DNA of 64,000 bases from Dolomedes plantarius. Its lineage: Eukaryota > Arthropoda > Arachnida > Araneae > Dolomedidae. Location: NCBI GenBank assembly GCA_907164885.2, contig OU015495.1, positions 215,604,224-215,668,223 of the forward strand. The letters run 5' to 3'. The notes below the pieces were generated by a model. It saw only the letters and a program-made list of their open reading frames with translations. It did not search any database and was not told the origin of the DNA. Both the position numbers and the translations under genes were made by a program. This document shows, piece after piece, positions 55,891 through 64,000 of the stretch. Numbering within the stretch: the first letter of the stretch is position 1; each line of letters starts with the position of its first letter.

Positions 55891-56605
55891 GGGGACAGTG
55901 GACTTTCAAAATTGGGAAATTTGTCCAAAAATTCGATTTTTTAAAATTTTATTGAACTGTGAAACTACGGACGAGTAGGAATGTGTCGCAAAAAGAATTT
56001 TGAATTTCTGCGATTACTTTCCTTGTTATAGGAATTTGTATTTAATTTAGATATTATGTGGTTACTAATAGCAATAACTTTAAATGCGTTTTTCTCAAAA
56101 TAAAAATTTTCGTGTCATACAAATATTCAAACTGCTCCGGGCGCATTTCTAATGATCGTATTGCTTTGAAATTTAAGTTTTATATTCTTAACTGTATATC
56201 AAATAAATCTTATTGAAAATAATTATGCTTCGTAGCTCAGAATTTCTACATTTTGTACTCGAAAAGATGATTTAGAGGTATTTTGCGTCATAAAAAGGGT
56301 ATTTTCTCTGTTATTATTTTTTTCTCTTTATATTTTTAATGAATACTTAAAATAAGCAATAAGTTTCATTTTTAGTTCTATAAGGTATCCTGTAAATAAA
56401 AATTATCATATTATATGCAAAAGAATTGCGCATGGAACAATTTTAATGAGGCCAATTTTTGATATAATTAATAATTCATAAATTATTAATATTTCATCTT
56501 TAAATTTTAACCACTTTTACATATCTATGGCACTAATCACATATTCAAATTTCAAGCCAATCCATTCAAGACAAAAAAAGTTAGGTTTGAAGGTCCACTG
56601 TCCCC
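55891..56605 (+). mobile_element. TTAA-type MITE, copy 5 (715 bp)
   Basis: GGGGACAGTGGACTTTCAAA after TTAA (55887-55890), ending GGTCCACTGTCCCC before TGAA (a changed TTAA). It is nearly full length and is the best reference copy of the family here. Confidence 0.85.
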
Positions 56606-56868
56606 TGAAGCTGCTTTTATTCTCAGCCCCACCAAAACCGGGAAGATTTAGCAACTTTTTAAATCTTCACGGTTTTTTTTTGAAACGGTGAAAGGCGAAG
56701 TGGTGTAAGTCACATTTTCAACTTTTTTTTTTATTTGAGGGCACAAATGTAATTTCTATGTTCAATTTATAGTGGAATCGCAAATAATTATTATTTCCAA
56801 TATTATAATAAATATTATGAATTATAATTTGTTCAATTTATAGTGGAATTTTTTTGTAGTTTTTGCAG
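56606..56868. other. Spacer, nothing seen
   Basis: Contains two copies of TTCAATTTATAGTGGAAT (56762 and 56833). Confidence 0.5.
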
Positions 56869-57021
56869 CAGTGGCGCACCCAGGATTTTTTCTTGGGGGG
56901 GGGGGGGCGAGATGAACGGATAAAAATATTTATAATGCATGGGGGGGGGGCCGAGATAAATGGATAAAAATATTTATAATGCAATTTATATTTGTTTGGG
57001 TGCGCTATTTGTTTGGGTGCG
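56869..57021 (+). mobile_element. hAT-type MITE, CAGTGGCGCACCCAGG family, right tip missing
   Basis: Left end and G-tract units match 16199-16377. The flanks are a perfect 8-bp TTTTGCAG (56861-56868 and 57022-57029). The right side stops at GGGTGCG and lacks the last CCACTG, although the duplication is intact. Confidence 0.8.
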
Positions 57022-57029
57022 TTTTGCAG

Positions 57030-57460
57030 TAAAACGCTTTGGACTTGACTTAGTGACTTGAAGCACTTGACCGCCTCTTTTGATGTCCTTTTTTCAGAGC
57101 ATTTTGGTGCTGAGAAAAAAAACCGAGCATTTGTCTCCTTGAAAGCCAGCAGAAGTGAAAAAATAAGAGATCTGAAACTAAAAGAGAACCGGCGAAACCC
57201 ATTCATTCTGTTCGGCTTCCAAAGCGTCATCGATGTCGTAAATACTGGCCTTATCAGATCCTCCCTACAGCTGCAAGAGAGAGTGACATGCATTTCGCCT
57301 TTCTACTTTCGGAATATCCTATTTCTGTTCGGTAATAAATATACCCAGAAAGGGGCCGCGACCTAGACAAAATAAAAATAATTGGAAGGGGTGGGGTGGG
57401 TTTCTGACCGAGGGTGTGGGACTCACGTCCAAATATCGTCTTTCCATTATTGTAAATCAG
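57030..57460. other. No gene seen
   Basis: A 102-codon plus-strand frame and an overlapping minus-strand one show no domain. Composition is closer to 45% GC than the flanks. Confidence 0.35.
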
Positions 57461-57500
57461 GGGTTAACAACTGGCGGCCCGCGAAGACTTCTAGGAAAAT
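57461..57500 (+). repeat. hAT-like terminus
   Basis: Starts CAGGGGTTAACAACTGGCGG, a common hAT tip. It may be the 3' end of the minus-strand hAT remnant at 57883-58270. Confidence 0.4.
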
Positions 57501-57882
57501 AATTTGCAGCATCAATTTAAATATTCTTAGTTAACGAAAATTTTTTTTATAAAAATCCTTATTGTTTTCAAATGTTGTTCATTTACAAAAAAGATTGATT
57601 TTCCTCGAATTCCATGAAAAGTAGGGTGTCCACCATGTTCTATTTCATACCCCCCCCCCCACACTTCTTATTTGACCCACTTATTATTTAAATACCCACT
57701 TCTTATTTGACTGTTTTGTGTGTGTCTGTGTAATTTAACGAAAGTTGGCCAGTTATAATCAAGGTCGTTGTTCATCCTCAAATTTTTAAAATTTTCATAG
57801 TATATACTATACACAAATCCTCCAAATCCCCCTCCCTCAAGAAAAAAAGTCCTGGTTATAGTCCTGATTAACTTTGAACACA

Positions 57883-58270
57883 TTATTCACTGTTTTCAAT
57901 GCGTTCATCTACTTGTAATTCATCAAACAATTTTTTCACACGACGCAGTCTTTTTGGGGGAAAACAAGGTTCAGTATTCCATAGAGCTGATAACTCAAGG
58001 GCATCGTTTTTACCAAACTCCCAATTATTCCTTAAGTTTTGGAATTGGATTAGGAGTGATGAAAACATCTCAACGGATTTCTCTATATTTTCATGAGTAC
58101 CTTGCAGCATTTTCGAGACTGTATTAATAGGTTCGAGAATTTTACTTTGTACAATCATCAATATAATTGTTGAAAATTGTTCAAAATAATATATCAAATT
58201 TTTAGCTACATGTTGCTCGTCATAATTTTTTCCATTCAATGATAAATACACTCTTAGACCTCCCCACCCC
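57883..58270 (-). pseudogene. hAT transposase fragment, ZMYM1/TTF-type
   Basis: The minus-strand frame carries FSTIILMIVQSKILEPINTV, SKMLQGTHENIEKSVEMFSS, a WEFGKNDALELSALW segment and CFPPKRLRRVKKLFDEL. This order is typical of the helical insertion of hAT proteins related to ZMYM1 and TTF-type transposases. The catalytic ends and BED/TTF finger are missing. Upstream the frame runs into G-rich MITE-like sequence. Confidence 0.7.
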
Positions 58271-58549
58271 CACCCCCCCCCAAAAAAAATCGACGCACCA
58301 AGAAGGGGTAAGGCAAATTGGACACAAATTGCTATGCGTACAGGTTTCGACAGAAAATGCAAAATTTTAAAGTTTGGCGATCAATGAATGAACATGTGAC
58401 GTTGCAACACGTCTTAACTGCGCAACTGGCAGGACATTAAAGAGGAGACATTTCGATTCCAGGTCATAAATTCTTTGCGACTTTCATTCCGTGTACTCAG
58501 GTAAATATTAACTACGCTTCGCATACAGGTGCGCGAACAATATGCGCAG
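58271..58549. other. Probable 5' part of the Tc1 element, no gene
   Basis: No clear inverted repeat was found here for the Tc1 pseudogene that follows. Confidence 0.35.
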
Positions 58550-59525
58550 ATGTCAGCATTTGAGAGAGGACGTTTAGTTGGGCTGAAAGAAGCCGGTTGG
58601 TCTAATCGGCGAATCGCTCGACATTTGGATAAGAGCGATGCCACTATTAGACGATGTTGGCAGGAATGGGTGAACACAGCGTCAAGAAAGAAGCGGTAGG
58701 CCTAGAGAAACGACAGAACGTGAGGACCGAGCAATCGTCAGAGCGGCTCTCACAGCCCCAGATTCATCATCGGTGGTACGTGCAACTGGTGCTTCAGTGA
58801 CCGCAAGGACCATTCATAGGCGGCTCTGAGAAAGGTCACGGCGCCCCTTGCGTCGACTACCATTGACCTCTGTACACCGACAAGCCCGTCTGCTGTGGTG
58901 TCGGGCACATTCGACCTGGAATGTTACTGACTGGAGTAGAATTGTCTTCAGTGATGAGTCCCGCTTCGAACTGAGCCCCGATGACCAGCGAATAGGTGTG
59001 TGGAGACGCCCCGGACAGCGGTGGGATACCAACCTTTCTGTCATCCGACAACCAAGAGTGATGGTCTGGGGTGCCATTGCATTTCATAGCAGGACCCCTT
59101 TGGTCGTCACCCTTACAGCTCAGCGGTACGTCGACGCTGTTCTACGCCCTTCATGGCGTGACTTTCATATGTCTTCTTCTTGTGTTGCCCTTCATATCAC
59201 GTCATCATGGTCTTACATTTGAGCAAGATAATGCCCGCCCGCACACGGCGAGAGTCTCTACTGCTTGTCTTCGGGCTTGCCCAACGTTACCTTGGCCAGC
59301 AAGGTCGCCTGATCTCTCCCCCATTGTCCATAATGCTCCAAACTTATACGTTTGGAGCATTATGGCCAGGGTCCTCCAACCAGTTCGGAATTTTAACGAT
59401 CTAACGTGCCAGTTGGACAGAATTTGGCACGATAACCGGCAGGAGGCCATCCGCCACCTCTATCAATCAATCCAAGCCGACTAACTGCTTGCATAAGGGC
59501 CAGAGGTGGACCAACGCGTTATTGA
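58550..59525 (+). pseudogene. Tc1-like transposase, frameshifted
   Basis: Starts MSAFERGRLVGLKEAGWSNR with the helix-turn-helix, shifts frame near 58680, then continues VTDWSRIVFSDESRFELSPD (first Asp) and LTFEQDNARPHTARVS (second Asp). The third catalytic site is spoiled: SPIEHxWD is replaced by SPIVHNAP because a 38-bp palindrome (59328-59365) sits there. The C-terminus ends with a GGPTRY in another frame at 59525. It is the same lineage as the deleted element at 47-649. Confidence 0.85.
59328..59365. repeat. Inverted repeat inside the transposase, 16-bp arms, 6-base loop
   Basis: CCATAATGCTCCAAAC and its exact complement are separated by TTATAC. It replaces the codons of the catalytic glutamate. 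Confidence 0.95.
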
Positions 59526-60095
59526 CTTTTTCACTTTGTGAAGCTCTTTCTCTTCAATAAATCACCCAATTTTTCTCAAATTGTAATCATTTGTTTTTTT
59601 TGTACATGTACATCACATCTACTGACTTTCGTGTCATTCGGATAACTCCGTCTTGGTGCACCGTGGTTTTTTTTTTTTTTTTTTTGGGGGGGGGGGGAGA
59701 GGAGGGGAGTCTAACAGTGTATGTCAATATTTTAATTACATCAAATTAACAAGTACGTAGTGCCTGAAGGGTCCGAACACGGGAAGACAATCTTGTTGGA
59801 CAAACTCTTTTTAATGTTTTTGCTAAGTTGGTTTGATTTGTTTCCCAACGCCTAAGAGAACTGAAAAAACGTAAATTTTTTCTAGCAGTTCATAAAATTG
59901 TCTTACTTCCTGTACATTGGTGAAACTGTCAATTCACTGTTAATTACCCGTACGTAACTAAGAGCACTTAAAAAAAGTGTATTTTAATTTAATTAATCGC
60001 TAGTCTGGCTGTTAATTTTATTTCACGTATCCTGTGACACACGCTACCTGGAGTATTGAATGCAACTCTAAAGTCACAGGTAAAATATGCTACAC
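59526..60095. other. No gene; T/G tract
   Basis: Includes a T tract followed by a G tract near 59668-59698. No terminal repeats were matched. Confidence 0.45.
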
Positions 60096-60252
60096 CAGTG
60101 GCATAGCGAGCATAACTGGCGCCCGGGGCACGACACCTTTTTGGTGCCCCCCTCCCCCCGAAATACATATAGTAATATAATATATAGAATTCGTTGAGGA
60201 CCGTTTGGCGCCCCTCTGGGAGTGGCATGATAGACCCCCTTCGCTACGCCTC
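60096..60252 (-). mobile_element. Minisatellite-bearing hAT MITE, copy E (157 bp, less than 1 unit)
   Basis: Ends CAGTGGCATAGCGAGCATAA and TTCGCTACGCCTCTG. The perfect 8-bp duplication TGCTACAC lies at 60088-60095 and 60253-60260. Only a partial unit remains between the borders. Confidence 0.9.
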
Positions 60253-60280
60253 TGTGCTACACCCCTTAAAGATTTTTTTA

Positions 60281-60690
60281 TATTTCTTATGGAGCATCTA
60301 GGGCCTAAGAGCAACACCATAGAAAATTTTAATTTTCTAGAAAACATGTACCAGGGGTAGGTTTTTGCTGTTGTTGTTTTGGGGATATTAAGCTCCTTTT
60401 AATCCCCTAAATTTTGTATTTAAAAAAAATATTTCTTTGTACGCACCTAGGGTCTAAGACAAACTATCATACAAAAATTCAGCTTTATAGGTCTCATGGT
60501 TCTAGAGATACAGTGTGTGTGTGTGTGTATGCTTTGGGGAGGAGGATTAGGCCCCATTTGGGCCCCTTAAAATTCTAATTTATTAAAAAGATTTCTTAAC
60601 GAGCACCTAGGGCATAATGCAAAATTTATGCATAATAAGACTTATGGTTCTAATGATTTGAGTTTCTTTTAACACTCATTTGGAATATTT
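60281..60690 (+). repeat. Three divergent tandem units of about 150 bp
   Basis: ATTTCTTxxxxGCACCTAGGGYCTAAG-like starts recur at about 60287, 60432 and 60592, each with GGCCCCTTxxAAT-type and CTTATGGTTCTA-type segments. Confidence 0.6.
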
Positions 60691-60798
60691 TTTGTGCACT
60701 TCTGTTTTGTCATTAGCCCTCATTTTTTAATTAGATCTAAAATTACTTATAATGGAAATTTCGTTAATCCTCTGCCGATTTTTTAAAAATTACATCAT

Positions 60799-60838
60799 GC
60801 ATGTTATAAAAATACACATTTGTATTTTTATAACATGC
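60799..60838. repeat. Hairpin, 18-bp perfect arms, 4-base loop
   Basis: GCATGTTATAAAAATACA and its complement flank CATT. Confidence 0.95.
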
Positions 60839-60840
60839 TG

Positions 60841-61574
60841 CTCCTCAAACTATTTGCCGCCAACTTTCAGCTATAATACGTAACTGTTAGGTAGTACCTA
60901 TTATTATTTATGTTGCAACATCAATTAACATACTTGACTTACTTTTAAAATTATACGTCGATGAGTCCAACAACACGCTGTAGATAAGTAATTTAGTAAA
61001 ATAATAGTCATAAATCGTACGAAGTCACTTAAACAGAACACTAAATTCCAATCCACAGTCTCAATAAGTTTTAAAACACATTCATTCAAGAATCATCTTG
61101 AAATCCTTACACTGCACAAAGTAAACAATGGGAATATGAAGCGCTAAATACTAAGCTTGCTTTCAAAAAATCCCCGAATATTTGCCTCTATTCTGCGCCT
61201 GCTGCTATGTAACCCCTGCATGTTTTGTAGCGGGAGGAGTCAGTAAGTTGACCCTAGAGAATTCTACCCCCGCTCCGAATGACATTTGAAGGACTGTAAT
61301 GAATCTCGCCATAGGGGGTGAAGATGCTCCCTTTTCCTGATAAGGACACTCAACTGGTAACGTTTGAGAATATCGAGTGTCTATCACGGGGCAAAAATTC
61401 AACTCGCCTAGTTTTATTTACTTAAATATATTTCATTTATATTTTGTAAATTTTATAGAAAAAATTAATCTGAAAAATTAATTTAAATAATTTTTTCAAT
61501 TTAAATCTGACAAATCGAAATTATTTATACAAAAGTTTTCGCGAATTTTTATTTCACTCTTTCAAATTTTGCGT
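60841..61574. other. No gene seen
   Basis: AT-rich, with a more GC-balanced part at 61190-61390 that has no recognised domain. Confidence 0.4.
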
Positions 61575-61641
61575 CCCTCGTGATTCGTGCGCCTGGAGCA
61601 GAGCAGTTCGCTCCAACTGCTCCACGGTAGCTACGCCCCTG
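61575..61641 (-). repeat. hAT terminus, CAGGGGCGTAGCTACCGTGG
   Basis: On the minus strand the tip CAGGGGCGTAGCTACCGTGG is followed by AGCAGTTGGAGCGAACTGCT, itself a small hairpin, and GCTCCAGGCGCACGAATC. Related to the fragment at 27131. Confidence 0.55.
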
Positions 61642-62702
61642 TCAAGAACCCCCCCCCCCCCCCCCTCTGGTCAATGGTGTCCCGCTTTTACCAATGTTAA
61701 AATCTGGTCACCTTATATCAAGACAACACGATTGCTCTATATTTTTCGTTGCGCCATCTCTTGTTCAAATATGCAACTAGTTTTCATTATAAATCTAATA
61801 TAATATTAGCATTCGATCTTTATTTGAATATAGGTACTACTGTAAATATTCAAATAGTATATGTCTCTATTACATTTTTTCTGGTGGAGTGTGTGGGGGG
61901 GGGGCGGGGATAAAATATTCAAATTTTTTCAAGGAGGCCTTGATATCCATAAATTTGTAAAGCACTGCTTTAGGATAATTCAACAAAATTTTTGAAGTGA
62001 TAATATGAATACAGTTAGTTGTAATTTTAATTTTAAGCTTTAGCTTTGTGGCAAAGTTTTCACTCGTCATTTCAGTTTGAAAAGGCATTTGAAAGAAAAT
62101 CGTAACCTGTGTGTAATAAAAGAGATTTTAATGTATGTGCCTATCTTTTGGGCACTTTTTTTGAAAAATGTGAATTTTTTATTAAACACATGTTTTTAGT
62201 TAAAACAGGGAACAAAACTATGGATTAAAAAGAAACTTATTGGAATTTTGATTAACTTTTTAAATTTAGACTATATTTAGTCTAATTTTAGTAAAAATTA
62301 TCGCTTATGCCAAACCTTCTATAGCAAAATCTAACCAATATATTTCACTTTTTTTCAACAATATATTAGTAAATCACTTATCTGTGTTATGAAACAAACG
62401 ATTACCAATACCTGTTAAATTTACTAAAATATACCAAATCATGGTTTTCTTGAAAAAAAATGATAAATTTTTCAATAAAAATAGCTGTTAAATTATTAAA
62501 TACATAATTACAACCTATATTTTGCTTAATAAAATATCAATAAATAAGCAGAACCTTGTGACATAATTTTATCTCTATACCTTAAAAACCTTTTAAGATA
62601 TGAAATTGTTTGTAAACGTAAAAAATGAAAAATGCAGTTTTCCAGAAAACACAAATTAAGATTTTAATGTAGCCCCCAAAATTATGTATAAATTTTACAA
62701 CC
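61642..62702. other. No gene seen
   Basis: C tract of about 17 near 61650 and a G tract near 61895. The rest is AT-rich without a recognised element. Confidence 0.45.
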
Positions 62703-63023
62703 TCAAAATTCACCATATTTGTAGGTCAAGCCTTCCTTGGCTTCTTTTTTAATTAATTTTGATTTTATTTTAGCTTTTAATATTTTTCTGGATGTTTTTG
62801 TAGTTGGCAGTATTTGTCGCCTCGATTTTCTTATTCGGTCGATGTCAATTTCCTTGTAGTTTTTTAACATTTCCGATTCAGTTTTCATTCCTAAATAATT
62901 GAAAACAGGTATGAGACCAATAAAACCTGTGTTAAATAGTATCACTGCAATAAAAGCCCCTAATAACAATGTTTGCAATTGAACAATTGTTCCGAGTCTT
63001 TCCATGCAAATATTTTTTAGCAA
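62703..63023 (-). pseudogene. Possible transposon-associated protein, C-terminal fragment
   Basis: A 106-codon frame. Residues 28-50 (VILFNTGFIGLIPVFNYLGM) are followed by a basic stretch (DIDRIRKSRRQI, RKILKAKIKSKLIKKEAKEG) and end GLTYKYGEF. A tail of this form (LG..., basic helix, EGxxYxxGxF) occurs in long uncharacterised mobile-element proteins of arthropods. I cannot name the superfamily; a Kolobok- or Mutator-like element is a guess. Confidence 0.35.
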
Positions 63024-63496
63024 TTTCTGGTTACAAAGTTCTAAGCAAGATTAAAAGTAAAGAAACAGCTGTTTAAATGCATTGTTTACATTTCTGTAAA
63101 AGGTCCCTTTTGGTTTCAAAAAGTTCAGTTCCAGTTTAAAAATTTAGGTTAGAACTTTTCTTCTAATTATCGCTGAACCAAAAGTAAAGTGTTTTTAAAA
63201 TCCTAAATGCTTGAAATTGAATTTAAAATAATTTTTTAAAAAATTCGAAAATTTTCGCGAGGGTAGGGATATACCTTAAAGGAGTTCAATAATTTTAGAA
63301 GTAAAATAATTTAATTTTTAAATATTAACGAGTATAATATGTGGTTTGAAAATTATCAACTTTTACAAAATAATCGCCAATTTATTTGCAAAATTTTTTT
63401 TATATGTAGTTTTAAAGGAGTCGGCATAATAATTAATTTGGAAGGCAAGTAAAGTGATTTAAGACAATAAAATATTTTTTGTATAGAAACAATATA
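63024..63496. other. No gene seen
   Basis: AT-rich spacer between the fragment above and the last pogo-type element. Confidence 0.45.
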
Positions 63497-64000
63497 CAGT
63501 GATTTCCGCTTATAAGAATCACGTTTGTTATTGCTGTTTTTGATTCTTATAAGCGGTTGATTCTTATAGCCGAAATTTAGGTTTTTGGACAGGCACACAC
63601 ACACCTATATATATACATATATTAGATAATTTACCATAAAATACTCTTTAATTTACGTTAATTATCTTTTATTAAAGTTACTCTTTATAATTTTAAAAAT
63701 ACAACTTAATTTCTAGACCTATAAGTAGATACACATGATTATAGTAAGAGAAGAAAAAAATCCAATATTTGTTACAACATACCTGCTTAACAGTTTAACA
63801 TTTCAATTACAGGAAGGGGGCAAGAAAAAGTTTTCTATGGTAGTTTGACGTAATGAAGTTTTCTGTAGGCTGTTTATACCTCTTTCAATACCAATAGTCT
63901 CAGACCAAGATTCACCTTCTAGATTACGTTTCACGGTTTGATAACCTGCTGAATCTAATAATGCCACATTTGCCTAAGTGATAGTGGACACTTCGCCGAA
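63497..64000 (-). mobile_element. pogo/Tigger-type non-autonomous element, copy 3, continues past window
   Basis: Starts CAGTGATTTCCGCTTATAAG after TA and follows the reverse complement of 33522-34518 through the region near 34000, including the part missing from copy 1. Confidence 0.85.

Noticed and set aside
57058..57366. Overlapping 102- and 151-codon frames on opposite strands
   Set aside because: Neither has a domain, and the minus-strand frame runs into G-rich MITE sequence (PPPPKKK), so both look like chance.

Overview
The window is AT-rich eukaryotic DNA made almost entirely of transposable elements and their debris. I could not identify any host gene, rRNA or true tRNA gene. The mix (Tc1/mariner, pogo/Tigger, hAT, piggyBac-like TTAA elements, Helitrons, tRNA-derived SINEs, a Penelope-like reverse transcriptase, a Bel/Pao remnant and very long (TA)n arrays) points to an invertebrate, most likely an arthropod. 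A chelicerate such as a spider would fit, but the sequence alone does not settle this.

Layout. 1-10 kb: a deleted Tc1 element, the first copy of a TIR family ending in GGGTAGG, a 5'-truncated Penelope-like RT, hAT and piggyBac-type MITEs, a SINE, and a dead Tc1 transposase split by a hAT MITE. 10-13.6 kb: an apparently intact 1.22-kb Tc1/mariner element with a DD36E transposase and perfect 29-bp inverted repeats, beside pogo-like elements. 13.6-18.4 kb: a nested stack. The second GGGTAGG copy holds an unknown 600-bp insertion that itself holds a 900-bp minisatellite-bearing hAT MITE, plus a second hAT MITE and a 1.65-kb DD34E Tc1 element. 19-22 kb: a Helitron and a second DD34E Tc1 copy. 22-30 kb: TTAA-flanked MITEs, hAT transposase remains, a Bel/Pao fragment and a Tigger transposase tail split by a MITE. 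30-34.5 kb: a Tc1 tail, a 161-bp inverted-repeat structure enclosing an unknown 100-aa ORF, a decayed Tigger element and pogo-type elements. 35-40 kb: MITEs and Helitron pieces. 40.86-44.24 kb: a 3.4-kb Helitron with a 1.4-kb TIR element inside it. 45-64 kb: more minisatellite MITEs, TTAA MITEs, SINEs, hAT and Tc1 fossils, and the start of a third pogo-type copy running off the end.

Relationships. There is no operon-like cooperation here. The structure comes from insertion history. Exact target-site duplications show the class of many elements: 8 bp for hAT, TTAA for piggyBac-like, TA for Tc1/pogo, none with A|T for Helitron. Many TA-targeting elements sit end to end, separated only by (TA)n arrays. 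The most unusual items are (1) a hAT MITE family whose interior is a roughly 50-bp minisatellite varying from under 1 to about 15 units between copies, (2) the GGGTAGG family with about ten repeats of a GGGGYAAAGGTTYGCA box, (3) the intact DD36E element, (4) the 161-bp inverted repeat with an unknown ORF, and (5) several perfect or near-perfect short palindromes scattered through old elements.
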